Source: Archivesica marissinica
Lineage: Eukaryota; Mollusca; Bivalvia; Venerida; Vesicomyidae
Direction: 5' to 3'
DNA length: 64,000 nt
Assembly: GCA_014843695.1 (NCBI GenBank)
Contig: CM026401.1
Location: 51,577,450-51,641,449, forward strand
The position numbers were made by a program, and so were the translations under genes. Positions 23,301-33,858 of this stretch are shown here, in pieces. The first letter of the stretch is position 1; each line of letters opens with the position of its first letter. The notes under the pieces are model-generated. The model was given only the letters and a program-made list of their open reading frames with translations, was not told the origin of the DNA and did not search any database.

Positions 23301-23648
23301 TTAACCATTTCCCTCATAGAAGCACATCTTGACGCCATTACCAATATGACATACCTTGACAATGTAGTAGCAAAACCAATGCTCGAAAGGCCAGAATCTC
23401 TATGTAGTCCCAGTAATATCTATGGAGGTGGGATAGATGTGGCGACTACTTATCCACTGCATGATAGCTAAATGGTTATCGTTTGTATGGAGATATAATA
23501 GTATATTAACCTAAATCTCATGTAGTCCCAGTAATATCTATGAAGGTGGGATAGATGTGGCAATACTTATCCACTGCATGATAGCTAAATGGCAGTCGCT
23601 TGTATGGAGATATAATAATATATTAACCTAAATCTCTATGAAGGAAAC
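23301..23648. mobile_element. M2 MITE with two internal units
   Basis: TTAACCATTTCCCTCATAGA start; ATGTAGTCCCAGTAATATC units at about 23401 and 23520; end CTATGAAGGAAACC, which runs straight into an M3 fragment just as at 20573. Confidence 0.85.
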
Positions 23649-23765
23649 CTGCCAATCACGAAGTTGCTTGTGCTAACAGCATAGAGCCAGATCAGACGGC
23701 ACAAAAAGTAGCAATGCTATTTCACATTCACATTAAACAGTGTTTGTACAATATAGCAAACTGAT
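23649..23765. mobile_element. M3 fragment
   Basis: TGCCAATCACGAAGTTGC, AACAGCATAGAGCCAGATCA and GACGGCACA match other M3 copies. The right half is lost. A 10-base C-run follows at 23780. Confidence 0.65.
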
Positions 23766-23829
23766 AATGAAGTGGGACCCCCCCCCCCCTGAATAGGTTT
23801 GCCATGCTGCCCTGCGTGCGTTCAGATGT

Positions 23830-23968
23830 CATCGTCCTCTATCGGCGATCCAAACAAATATCTCATACGTTTGTTGATAAACAATTTGTGTATACGACGG
23901 TGCTATATTTGATTTTGTTTTAATGTGCCTAAAGGGAGGCATATAGTTTTCGAAGTGCCCGTTCGTCC
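23830..23968. repeat. R3, left half of copy 2
   Basis: TTGATAAACAATTTGTGTAT and GGTGCTATATTTGATTTTGT as at 16940-17000. The right half (GTGCAAATATTTGGGTTTTT) resumes at 24370, so the 62-bp array lies inside R3. Confidence 0.65.
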
Positions 23969-24327
23969 GAGTCAATATTTCCAGTCCAGGCTGTAACTTC
24001 TTCGGCTATGGCGGGTTTGTCTGTCCGTCTGAGTCAATATGTCCAGGCCTGGCTGTAACTTCTTCGGCTATGGCGGGTTTGTCTGTCCGTCTGAGTCAAT
24101 ATGTCCAGGCCGGGCTGTAACTTCTTCGGCTATGGCGGGTTTGTCTGTCCGTCTGAGTCAATATGTCCAGGCCTGGCTGTAACTTCTTCAGCTGTGGCGG
24201 GTTTGTCTGTCCGTCTGAGTCCATATTTCCAGTCCGGGCTGTAACTTCTTCGGCTATGGCGGGTTTGTTTGTCCGTCTGAGTCAATATTTCCAGTCCGGG
24301 CTGTAACTTCTTCGGCTATGGCGGGGG
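23969..24327. repeat. 62-bp tandem array
   Basis: Six copies with GAGTCAATAT at 23969, 24031, 24093, 24155, 24217 and 24279. The unit includes GGCTGTAACTTCTTCGGCTA and GGCGGGTTTGTCTGTCCGTC. Confidence 0.95.
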
Positions 24328-24447
24328 CATTGCATTCATCACCTACTGTCATATTTCTTGTTGTTTCTGTGCAAATATTTGGGTTTTTTTAAAAGACACA
24401 GTCCTATCTGGGACCTGTTACCAAAATCACATCCTTGATTCCAATAT

Positions 24448-25558
24448 AGTGTCACTTTAATGTAACAGTGTCCCTTTAATGTAACAGTGTCCCTTTAATG
24501 TAACAGTGTCGCTTTCATGAAGCAATGCCCCTTTAATGAAACAGTGTCTCCTTTAATGTAACAGTGTCCCTTTAATGTAACAGTGTCCCTTTCATGAAAC
24601 AGTGTCCCTTTAATGAAACAGTGTCTCCTTTAATGTAACAGTGTCCCTGTAACAGTGTCCCTTTAATGTAACAGTGTCTCTTTCATGAAGCAATGCCCCT
24701 TTAATGTAACAGTGTCCCCTTTAATGTAACAGTGTCCCCTTTAATGTAACAGTGTCCCCTTTAATGTAACAGTGTCCCCTTTAATTTAACAGTGTCCCCT
24801 TTAATGTAACAGTGTCCCCTTTAATGTAACAGTGTCCCCTTTAATGTAACTGTGTCCCTTTAATGTAACAGTGTCCCCTTTAATGTAACAGTGTCTCCTT
24901 TAATGTAACAGTGTCTCCTTTAATGTAACAGTGTCTCCTTTAATGTAACAGTGTCCCCTTTAATGTAACAGTGTCTCCTTTAATGTAACAGTGTCTCCTT
25001 TAATGTAACAGTGTCTCCTTTAATGTAACAGTGTCTCCTTTAATGTAACAGTGTCTCCTTTAATGTAACAGTGTCCCCTTTAATGTAACAGTGTCTCCTT
25101 TAATGTAACAGTGTCTCCTTTAATGTAACAGTGTCTCCTTTAATGTAACAGTGTCTCCTTTAATGTAACAGTGTCTCCTTTAATGTAACAGTGTCCCCTT
25201 TAATGTAACAGTGTCTCCTTTAATGTAACAGTGTCTCCTTTAATGTAACAGTGTCTCCTTTAATGTAACAGTGTCTCCTTTAATGTAACAGTGTCTCCTT
25301 TAATGTAACAGTGTCCCCTTTAATGTAACAGTGTCTCCTTTAATGTAACAGTGTCTCCTTTAATGTAACAGTGTCTCCTTTAATGTAACAGTGTCTCCTT
25401 TAATGTAACAGTGTCTCCTTTAATGTAACAGTGTCCCCTTTAATGTAACAGTGTCTCCTTTAATGTAACAGTGTCTTCTTTAATGTAACAGTGTCTCCTT
25501 TAATGTAACAGTGTCTCCTTTAATGTAACAGTGTCCCCTTTAATGTAACAGTGTCCCT
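24448..25558. repeat. 20-bp minisatellite with exact 120-bp higher-order unit
   Basis: About 55 copies of TAATGTAACAGTGTCTCCTT. The left part (24448-24700) is irregular with TCATGAAGCAATGCC variants. From 24961 to 25440 a block of five CTCCTT units plus one CCCCTT unit repeats four times without a single difference. Confidence 0.97.
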
Positions 25559-25613
25559 GGACTTATTGCCAAGGTAGACATATGGCTGAATGACATAAAC
25601 TTTCGTTTAGAGT

Positions 25614-25808
25614 CAATATCAGTATAGATGGATCTAAACAATATCATATCCCGGGCAGCCCGAGTGCATGCTCTCATTCAATATCAGTATAGATGGATCT
25701 AAACAATATCATATCCCGGGCAGCCCGAGTGCATGCTCGCATTCAATATCAGTATAGATGGATCTAAACAATATCATATCCCGGGCAGCCCGAGTGCATG
25801 CTCGCATT
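25614..25808. repeat. 65-bp tandem triplication
   Basis: Three copies at 25614, 25679 and 25744, containing ATATCCCGGGCAGCCCGAGT and GCATGCTCGCATTCAATATC. Only one base differs among copies, so it is recent. It is unrelated in sequence to the 65-bp array at 1. Confidence 0.95.
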
Positions 25809-26006
25809 CAATATCAACATTGATCAAACAAATTATCAAAATATTTATGCAAATTTATTCATTGCCAAGTCGCGCTCCACTCATTTGGTATCTAAAGAAT
25901 CTATTACATACAAGACTGATGGTTAAATGCCTGATATTAGTTTGTTATGCGTGATGAATATTTTATCATATGGGTGTTTGTTACATTATATTGTTAGTGC
26001 ATTTAG

Positions 26007-26221
26007 GTGGAATTCGTGATAGCGCAGCGGTAGCATGTTCCCTTCAGCTGCGAAAGACCTGGAGTTCGAACCCCGCTGGAGCCGTTACGATTGTGTCCAT
26101 AGGCAAGGGATTTCAATTTGCCTCTTCTCTCTCCCTCGTGGCGATGGATTCCACCAGGAAATCGGGAGTGAACAATACAAGTTGTAGGCAATCGAGCTAA
26201 AATTAAATTTGTATAAACTAC
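26007..26221 (+). mobile_element. SINE-B, left arm of an inverted duplication
   Basis: Full head GGAATTCGTGATAGCGCAGC, GGAGTTCGAACCCCGCTGG and the body. Private changes (TCCATAGGCAAGGGATTTCA, ATTCCACCAGGAAATCGGGA, GTGAACAATACAAGTTGTAG) are shared with the reversed copy at 26230-26350, so the two are one SINE duplicated in reverse. Confidence 0.9.
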
Positions 26222-26229
26222 CCAGAAAT

Positions 26230-26350
26230 TAGCTACTGATTGTGAAACAAGTGCCTACAACTTGTATTGTTCACTCCCGATTTCCTGGTGGAATCCATCG
26301 CCACGAGGGAAAGAGAAGAGGCAAATTGAAATCCCTTGCCTATGGACAAG
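26230..26350 (-). mobile_element. SINE-B, right arm of the inverted duplication
   Basis: Reverse complement of 26090-26205 including its private mutations, plus ACTTGTTTCACAATCAGTAG where the left arm is deleted. The head is lost after TTGCCTATGGACAAG. Confidence 0.9.
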
Positions 26351-26689
26351 TGTAGATTACCGCCCACCCCAAGCGCTCGCCCCGAACTGCAGCAAAACAT
26401 TCAAATCACAATTATAATGTTTGGAATTGCTTTATAATATAGTAAATTTCATTAATGATTAAACCTACTCTCTACACTGAATTCTAACATTCCAAAGCTA
26501 CACTTAGGCCAAGTGCAAATGTAGTATATATATATATATGATATTCTACAACAATAATGCAGATAACTGATATATCTGTTACCGATTGGAAATTTGAGAG
26601 ATAAAATAATAGATATGTAAGGTCTGGTTATTGCACGATGGAAATGATTGCGCCAATGACTTATCTTAAATGTGGATAATGGAACATTA
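26351..26689. other. single-copy interval
   Basis: No supported feature apart from a short TA microsatellite at 26526. Confidence 0.5.
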
Positions 26690-26800
26690 ACCTGTTGCAT
26701 GCTGAGTAAATATAATCACATTTGCAAACAATTTAATGTTGTTTGCTATTCAGCCAAATGTTTTAGTGCCACTATCCGAATAGTATAAAGCGTGATAAGA
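26690..26800. mobile_element. M3 fragment
   Basis: AACCTGTTGCATGCTGAGTA, then TTGTTTGCTATTCAGCCAA, GTGCCACTATCCGAATAG and GCGTGATAAG, as in the M3 copies at 33163 and 52848. Truncated by the next SINE. Confidence 0.6.
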
Positions 26801-27002
26801 TTTAGCTCGATTGTGAAACAAGTTATTACAACTTATATTTATCACTCTCGAGACCTCATTCCTGATGGAATCCATCGCCACGAGGGAGAGAGAAGAGGCA
26901 ATGTGGAATTTAAATACCTTGCCTAAGGGCACAATCGTAATGGCTCCAGTGGGGCTCGAACTCCAGACCTTTCGCACCTGAAGCGCTATCACGACTTCCA
27001 TT
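26801..27002 (-). mobile_element. SINE-B, nearly full length
   Basis: Reversed tail TTTAGCTCGATTGTGAAACA, the body, and the head complement GGGGCTCGAACTCCAGACCT then TTTCGCACCTGAAGCG, with CGACTTCC at its 5-prime end. It abuts an R1 fragment. Confidence 0.92.
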
Positions 27003-27125
27003 TTGTTGTACTGTGCATTTTAACCCTATTTTGCAGAGGTATATTAAAGAACACCATTTTAAGGAAGCGATCACGTGCTTTCTCACTTCTCCCAAAAATT
27101 CTGACGTAGAATGAACCCTGAACTC
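27003..27125. mobile_element. R1 right-end fragment with the empty M1 target
   Basis: TTGTACTGTGCATTTTAACC to TAGAATGAACCCTGAA, about 93 percent like 22822-22872 joined to 23115-23172. The TTAA at 27059-27062 is the unoccupied equivalent of the M1 insertion. Confidence 0.88.
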
Positions 27126-27343
27126 CATCCAATCTGGACATTTTTTCCACACTTGGACTGGTACAGATTTTCGAAATATCCTACATCTATAAATACCATC
27201 CCTTGATTTGAAATAGATAAAACGGCAGCCAGTATTTGTGAAGATCATAACTAATCGAAGGAATTTATTGCTTTCCTGTCGTAATATTCCAGACGCCATT
27301 TTGGCGAGGAGAGTTGGAGAGGTTCGACAGTTTTTGCTCTCCG

Positions 27344-27475
27344 CTCTCTTAAAGCTGGTCTTCAGTCCACTCTCTTAAAGCTGGTCTTCAGTCTACTCTC
27401 TTAAAGCTGGTCTTCAGTCCGCTCTCTTAAAGCTGGTCTTCAGTCCACTCTCTTAAAGCTGGTCTTCAGTCTTAG
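27344..27475. repeat. 26-bp tandem array
   Basis: Five copies of CTCTCTTAAAGCTGGTCTTC plus AGTCCA. Confidence 0.94.
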
Positions 27476-27630
27476 TTTTTCAAAGACACACTGTAAAAAA
27501 TAGTATTGCAACATGTATATAATGTTCATGAATAATTCCTGTATCTGTCAGTGTCAAGAAACAATCCACTATATGGGCCCCCCCCTCTGCAGTCCCCTCC
27601 GTAGTGCTTGACTTCAAGCTACTATTACAA

Positions 27631-27862
27631 CTGTCTCCATGGTCGAGTTGTTACAGTCACAGACTTGTATATCACTGTAACCTATCACTGATGGTCACAG
27701 GTTCAAGTCCCGCTCAGACCGTGTGCCTTTATATGAAAAACTTGGCAGTTTCTTACGGAGGTTGGTGCACCAAGTACTGGTTAACCGCTAGAGCCTGTCT
27801 GGGAGAGGTGTTAGGTAAACTGCCCGTCGTGGGGGGGGGGGGCGGTGATATAACCCAAACAA
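27631..27862 (+). mobile_element. SINE-D
   Basis: Head CTCCATGGTCGAGTTGTTAC (A box region) and ACAGGTTCAAGTCCCGCTCA (B box region), with a long variable-arm segment as in Ser/Leu tRNAs. The body is GGCAGTTTCTTACGGAGGTT and GGTGCACCAAGTACTGGTTA. An 11-base G-run replaces part of the usual CCGGCGATATAGCCC end. Confidence 0.85.
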
Positions 27863-28503
27863 GCAAACTATGTGCCCTTAGTCCTGAGATTGTTGAGTGT
27901 CTCTAATTACAAACACAAATATACGTACATCTGATAGTTTGCTTTCGATAGTGTATTTAGTAACAGTATCAATTTAATCAGGTAACCAGCAGTTTAACTT
28001 GGTCTTGTTTCTACATTGTTATCTTTGGAGTACACTCAGAGAGTACGAGATTGCTGATAACCAGTTTATGAACATCTGTCTCCTGTTTCAAATTGAAGTC
28101 CTTTAATTCTTCATCAAGCCTGCATTCATGTGCCTCATTTACTTCTAAAGTTAATGAAACCGTTCTTGATTGCTGGTTTCAAGATCGAAGAATGCATGTC
28201 GTAAAATTAGTTTCTGTACAAATGAAATATATTTCTGTTTCATGTTGAATGGACGTCAGTCTACTCTCGATATCCTCTGCAACAGCATATTTGAGTCCCC
28301 GGCACAATTTGCCAGTAAATGAAGCGGCACAATATTTAATTTGTTCGTTAGAACAGCATGTTCGGTCTCCGGTACCAGCAATTAAGCAGTTTCGGTAAAC
28401 AAATTTGTTATTTTCAGTCTTATTCTGTTGCCGGTTAAGGTGCCAATTAGTTGTGTTCCAGCATTCAGATACAGGTAACTGGGAACCAGTTAAGTTGTAT
28501 TGA
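27863..28503. other. single-copy interval
   Basis: 640 bp; no frame, repeat or inverted repeat that I can support. Confidence 0.5.
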
Positions 28504-28924
28504 GTGATACATCACGTACCGACTGATACATCATGTACCGACCGATACATCATGTACCGACTAATACATCATGTACCGACTGATACATCATGTACCGACT
28601 GATGCATCATGTACCGACCGATGCATCATGTACCGACTGATACATCATGTACCGACTGATACATCATGTACCGACTGATGCATCATGTACCGACCGATGC
28701 ATCATGTACCGACTGATACATCACGTACTGACTGATACATCAAGTACTGACTGATACATCAAGTACTGACTGATACATCACGTACCGACTAATACATCAC
28801 GTACCGACTGATACATCACGTACCGACTGATACATCATGTACCGACTGATACATCATGTACCGACCGATACATCACATACCGACTGATACATCACCTACC
28901 GACTGATACATCATGTACCGACTG
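28504..28924. repeat. 19-bp minisatellite
   Basis: About 22 copies of TGATACATCATGTACCGAC. A 95-bp block of five units (28570-28710) is partly duplicated. Confidence 0.95.
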
Positions 28925-28967
28925 TCCATGTGTTGTCATAATCAGTACCAATTAACAATAATTCAAA

Positions 28968-29067
28968 CAGTGGATTCCATCATGAATGAGGTCTGAGAGT
29001 AATAAGTCAAAATAAATTATTTCACAATCCAGACACTATATCATATATATATATATATATATATATC
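28968..29067. repeat. SINE-B tail remnant and (AT)n microsatellite
   Basis: GTGGATTCCATCATGAATGA, GGTCTGAGAGTAATAAG and TTATTTCACAATCCAG are a decayed SINE-B 3-prime part. An (AT)13 run follows at about 29041-29067. Confidence 0.65.
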
Positions 29068-29081
29068 ATAATTGCGCTTTC

Positions 29082-29394
29082 TTAGAATGTGCTGCACACC
29101 AAGATATTTTAAGGACAGGTTTACTTAGAATGTGCTGCGCAATGAGATATTCTAAGGTACAAGTTTACAAGAATGTGCTGCATAATGAGATATTCTAAGG
29201 AACAGGTTTGCTAGAATGTGCTGCATAATGAGATATTCTAAGGAACAGGTTTGCTAGAATGTGCTGCATAATGAGATATTCTAAGGAACAGGTTTGCTAG
29301 AATGTGCTGCATAATGAGATATTCTAAGGAACAGGTTTGCTAGAATGTGCTACATAATGAGATATTCTAAGGAACAGATTTATTAGAATGCGCT
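29082..29394. repeat. 43-bp tandem array
   Basis: About seven copies containing AGAATGTGCTGCATAATGAG and ATATTCTAAGGAACAGG. The left copies are more diverged. Confidence 0.94.
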
Positions 29395-29597
29395 GCACTG
29401 AGCACGCGTTGAGAATCATGGAATTAGTTTTTGAATAGCCTAATACGAGTAAAGCTGATTTTAAATCCTACTCAGACAGTATGTATCATATTTCTCTTAA
29501 AATGTGCACAGTAGAAAGAAATCGATGAACAAGCTGTAAATACATTGTATAGGTCTTGCAACCACTTCTTCGAACGAAATCAAAATGCATTGTACAT

Positions 29598-30002
29598 TTT
29601 TAGCTCACATGAGCGAAAGCTTTGTTCATGTGAGGTATTATTACCGCAATATGTCTGTTGTCCTCTGTCCGTTGACATTTTCAAATGTCTTCTCCTCAGT
29701 AACCATTGGATCTCTTGGCTAGGTTGGGAGATTACATAATTATTAAAATAAAGTCATTACGTAATCCAAGATGGGCCCCTGTTTAAAAATAGCACAAATT
29801 CTTAAAACATCTTCTACGGACGAACTGCCAGTCAGATTTTTACGAATCTTGGTAGGAATAATCGATGTACAATGCTCTTTCAAAGTTGTTCGAATGGTGA
29901 CCCCGGGATCAAAAATGGCCGTGACCAAGGAAATCAAGTACGGGTAGTTAGTACAAGTATGGTCATGTTATATATCAAATTAACGAGGCGATCACTATAA
30001 TA
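29598..30002. repeat. dispersed repeat R4, left part
   Basis: Begins TTTTAGCTCACATGAGCGAA with the complementary GTTCATGTGAGG nearby, a hairpin head that resembles a mollusc-wide repeat by my recollection. The segment CAATGCTCTTTCAAAGTTGT with GGTGACCCCGGGATC recurs at 31950-32000 and 32310-32350. Confidence 0.6.
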
Positions 30003-31733
30003 ACCCAAGATATGTTACATCATCCAAGATATGATTACGTCATCCAAGATATGATTACGCCATCCAAGATATGATTACGCCATACAAGATATGATTACGC
30101 CATACAAGATATGATTACGCCATACAAGATATGATTGCGTCATCCAAGATATGATTACGCCATACAAGATATGATTGCGTCATCCAAGATATGATTACGC
30201 CATACAAGATATGATTGCGTCATCCAAGATATGATTACGCCATACAAGATATGATTGCATCATTACATCATCCAAGATATGATTACGTCATTACATCATC
30301 CAGGATATGATTACATCATTACGTCATCCAAGATATGATTACATCATTACATCATCCAGGATATGATTACGTCATTACATCATCCAGGATATGATTACAT
30401 CATTACGTCATCCAAGATATGATTACATCATTACATCATCCAGGATATGATTACGTCATTACATCATCCAGGATATGATTACATCATTACATCATCCAAG
30501 ATATGATTACATCATTACATCATCCAGGATATGATTACGTCATTACATCATCCAAGATATGATTACATCATTACATCATCCAGGATATGATTACATCATT
30601 ACATCATCCAAGATATGATTGCATCATTACATCATCCAAGATATGATTGCATCATTACATCATCCAGGATATGATTACATCATTACATCATCCAAGATAT
30701 GATTGCATCATTACATCATCCAAGATATGATTGCATCATTACATCATCCAAGATATGATTACGTCATTACATCATCCAAGATATGATTACGTCATTACAT
30801 CATCCAAGATATGATTGCATCATTACATCATCCAAGATATGATTGCATCATTACATCATCCAGGATATGATTACATCATCCAGGATATGATTACGTCATT
30901 ACATCATCCAGGATATGATTACGTCATTACATCATCCAAGATATGATTACGTCATTACATCATCCAAGATATGATTACATCATCCAAGATATGATTACAT
31001 CATTACATCATCCAAGATATGATTACGTCATTACATCATCCAAGATATGATTACATCATTACATCATCCAAGATATGATTACGTCATTACATCATCCAAG
31101 ATATGATTACATCATCCAAGATATGATTACATCATCCAGGATATGATTACGTCATTACATCATCCAGGATATGATTACATCATTACATCATCCAGGATAT
31201 GATTACATCATCCAAGATGTGATTACATCATCCAGGATATGATTACGTCATTACATCATCCAGGATATGATTACATCATTACATCATCCAGGATATGATT
31301 ACGCCATACAAGATATGATTACGTCATTACATCATCCAGGATATGATTACGTCATTACATCATCCAAGATATGATTACATCATTACATCATCCAAGATAT
31401 GATTACGTCATCCAGGATATGATTACGTCATTACATCATCCAAGATATGATTACGTCATCCAGGATATGATTACATCATCCAGGATATGATTACATCATC
31501 CAGGATATGATTACGTCATTACATCATCCAAGATATGATTACGTCATCCAGGATATGATTACGTCATTACATCATCCAAGATATGATTACGTCATTACAT
31601 CATCCAAGATATGATTACGTCATCCAGGATATGATTACATCATCCAGGATATGATTACATCATCCAGGATATGATTACATCATCCAGGATATTATTACAT
31701 CATCCAGGATATGATTACATCATCCATGATAAA
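30003..31733. repeat. 19/28-bp compound minisatellite
   Basis: 1.7 kb built from CATCCAAGATATGATTAC (19 bp) and a longer 28-bp form with an extra ATTACATCA. Left third has CATACAAGATATGATTACGC. Nearly every unit has TACGTCA or TACATCA, close to a CREB/ATF half site. It sits inside R4. Confidence 0.95.
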
Positions 31734-32400
31734 TGGCCATCGAAAGAGATGTCAAATGTCTTCTTCCCACGAACTGATCAGCCAATGTTCCAGAAAATCT
31801 GTATGAACCTTAGGTGAAGTCTTCTGAAAGATATTAAAATAAAGTTCCCCTGAAATCCAATATGGCCACCATTAAAGAATAGCTCAAATTCTTTAAAAAA
31901 TCCTTCTCACAAAAACGCCAGCCGGATTATGGCGAATCTTTGCAGGAATGATCGATTTACAATGCTCTTTCAAAGATGTTCAAATGGTGATCCCAGGATC
32001 AAAAATGAGCGTGGCCCGGGAAGGTCAAATTGGGATCAAATTTGATGTTTGAGCGAATATGGTCATGTCATATATCAAATCTGAAAATCAGATAGTGTCG
32101 TCAAAGATAGCTTCGGAAAAGTCAAAAGAGCGTACTTTTATTATAGATTTCAAAATGGTTCTTCACCAATACCGCTTTGCCAAATGGTAGCTAAATTTTA
32201 CAAATATAGTCAGTCCATGGGTGTAGCCTTTTTCAGATTTATTAGTATCAACGTAACACAAATTCTTCAAAAACTTCGAACATCCGGTCACCGGCAACAT
32301 TTGGTAGGAATGACCGATGTACAATGCTCTTTCAAAGTTGTTAAAATGGTGACCCCTGGCATAAAAAGTGAGTGAGGTGAGCGATACAAAGCCATCATGG
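31734..32400. repeat. dispersed repeat R4, right part with two further internal copies
   Basis: Repeats the 29780-29985 module twice (31855-32085 and about 32250-32375): AATAGCTCAAATTCTT or TAACACAAATTCTTC, TACAATGCTCTTTCAAAG, and GGTGATCCCAGGATCAAAAA. No coding frame is conserved among the three. Confidence 0.65.
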
Positions 32401-32992
32401 CCCTCTAGTATTATTATACCATGGTGGCTCAAAAGAGAAGTTTTCGCTGTAATTTATCATGCAAGAACACAAATGGGTATCTAATAACGGAAATCATGTT
32501 TTATTGAAAAGCAAAACGGATACAGGTTTTATAAATGCATTGCATCCAATAGTTAGTTACCAGTCACATGGTAAAATTGTGCGATGAAAATATAAAATGT
32601 AGCGTGGAGTGAGAACAAAATTACCTTTTTATTAGAGGCTTGGATTTGAGATGCAGTGCTGAGAACAAACAGATCAGAACTGTTGTGCATTTGCTGATTG
32701 CACTTAAAAAAATTCCTGGAAACCATTTGAGAAATTTATGAGAAAATGGAATAGATATATTGCATTTATGCCTGACAGAGGTGGCTACATTGGCTGCAAA
32801 GTAAGTAAATATTTAATTCTGGTATAGTGAATGTTGCATTTGTTGAGAAATATGTCGGACAGGTGGCATTCTCCCGTCATCGCGGGATTCAGGGTTCAAG
32901 CTAGAAGGGAATTTAGGAGATACTTCTCCCTTTATTTTTGGAAGTGCAAACTTACATAAACAATTCTCAGCACTGCTCTCTTGAATTAATGA
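32401..32992. other. low-repeat interval with a weak exon candidate
   Basis: Mostly single copy. A 94-bp open stretch at 32708-32801 ends at a strong donor-like GCAAA/GTAAGT and encodes MPDRGGYIGCK at its end. There is no clear acceptor upstream, and a TAA precedes it at 32705. I do not call it a gene. Confidence 0.35.
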
Positions 32993-33150
32993 ACAGATGG
33001 ATCTGTAGTCCAGTGGTTAACATGTTGGACTGGTAATCCAGGGATCGCAGGTTCGATAACCTATCTGACTCTAATACAATTAACAGTCTTTCAGATGGGA
33101 CTTTAGACTGAGGTCTCTTGTGTATGGTAGTTGTACCCGGGCACCCATGC
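32993..33150 (+). mobile_element. SINE-C, 3-prime truncated, complete head
   Basis: GATCTGTAGTCCAGTGGTTA, TTGGACTGGTAATCCAGGGA and TCGCAGGTTCGATAACC. The 5-bp anticodon stem CTGGA/TCCAG, read in sister copies as CTGGACTGGTAATCCAG, has a loop giving GGU, a Thr-type anticodon. The body stops soon after the GGTCTCTTGTG region. Confidence 0.85.
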
Positions 33151-33166
33151 ATGCTATATTTAACCC

Positions 33167-33293
33167 TTAACCTGCCAAATAAATTGGACTTAGCATCTGA
33201 TCAGGATCTATGTTGTTTGCTATTCAGACAAGTGCGTTAGCTCCACTATCCGAATAGTGGACTGAAAGATGTGATTGGCAGGTTAGGCGTTAA
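33167..33293. mobile_element. M3 element, short form
   Basis: TTAACCTGCCAAATAAATTG to GATTGGCAGGTTAGGCGTTAA; inner GATCAGGATCTATGTTGTTT and CCACTATCCGAATAGTGG. Confidence 0.8.
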
Positions 33294-33330
33294 ATTGTGT
33301 AATGTAATTTATGATGGCTATATTAAATTA

Positions 33331-33430
33331 GGTGGCCGAGGGGTTGTGGTCATTGACTTCAAATCACTTGACCCTCGCCGCTCTAGGTTCAAATTCCACT
33401 GGGGGTGTCAAATTATTTCATGTGAGGATG
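33331..33430 (+). mobile_element. SINE-F head, body expanded into two arrays
   Basis: GGTGGCCGAGGGGTTGTGGT (A box region), CAAATCACTTGACCCTCGCC, TAGGTTCAAATTCCACTGGG (B box region) and TTTCATGTGAGGATGC. The expected body then becomes two successive tandem arrays. Confidence 0.85.
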
Positions 33431-33662
33431 CTATACATGCAGGTGGTTTGTGGAAGGTCTTCCCTCTACAATAATAGCTGGAGAATGGCCATCCATGCAT
33501 GTGGTTTGTGGAAGGTCTTCCCCCAACAATAATAGCTGGAGAATCGCCATCCATGCAGGTGGTTTGTGGAAGGTCTTCCCCTACAATAATAGCTGGAGAA
33601 TGGCCGTCCATGCAGGTGGTTTGTGGAAGGTCTTCCCCCAACAATAATAGCTGGAGAATGGC
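33431..33662. repeat. 57-59-bp array made from SINE-F body
   Basis: Four copies of CATGCAGGTGGTTTGTGGAA, GGTCTTCCCC, ACAATAATAGCTGGAGAATG and GCCATC. Each copy is one SINE-F body segment, so the array was born by tandem duplication inside this copy. Confidence 0.92.
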
Positions 33663-33858
33663 CATATGACCAGTTACTGTTGCTGGTTCCATATGACCAG
33701 TTACTGTTGCTGGTTCCATATGACCAGTTATTGTTGCTGGTTCCATATGACCAGCTACCGTTGCTGGTTCCATATGACCAGTTATTGTTGCTGGTTCCAT
33801 ATGACCAGTTATTGTTGCTGGTTCCATATGACCGGTTACTGTTGCTGGTTCCACTTCA
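33663..33858. repeat. 27-bp array at SINE-F 3-prime region
   Basis: Seven copies of CCATATGACCAGTTACTGTT plus GCTGGTT. CCATATGACC is the SINE-F sequence after AGCTGGAGAATGG. Since 27 is a multiple of 3, all frames stay open; the minus frame with an EPATITGHM repeat is an artefact. Confidence 0.92.
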
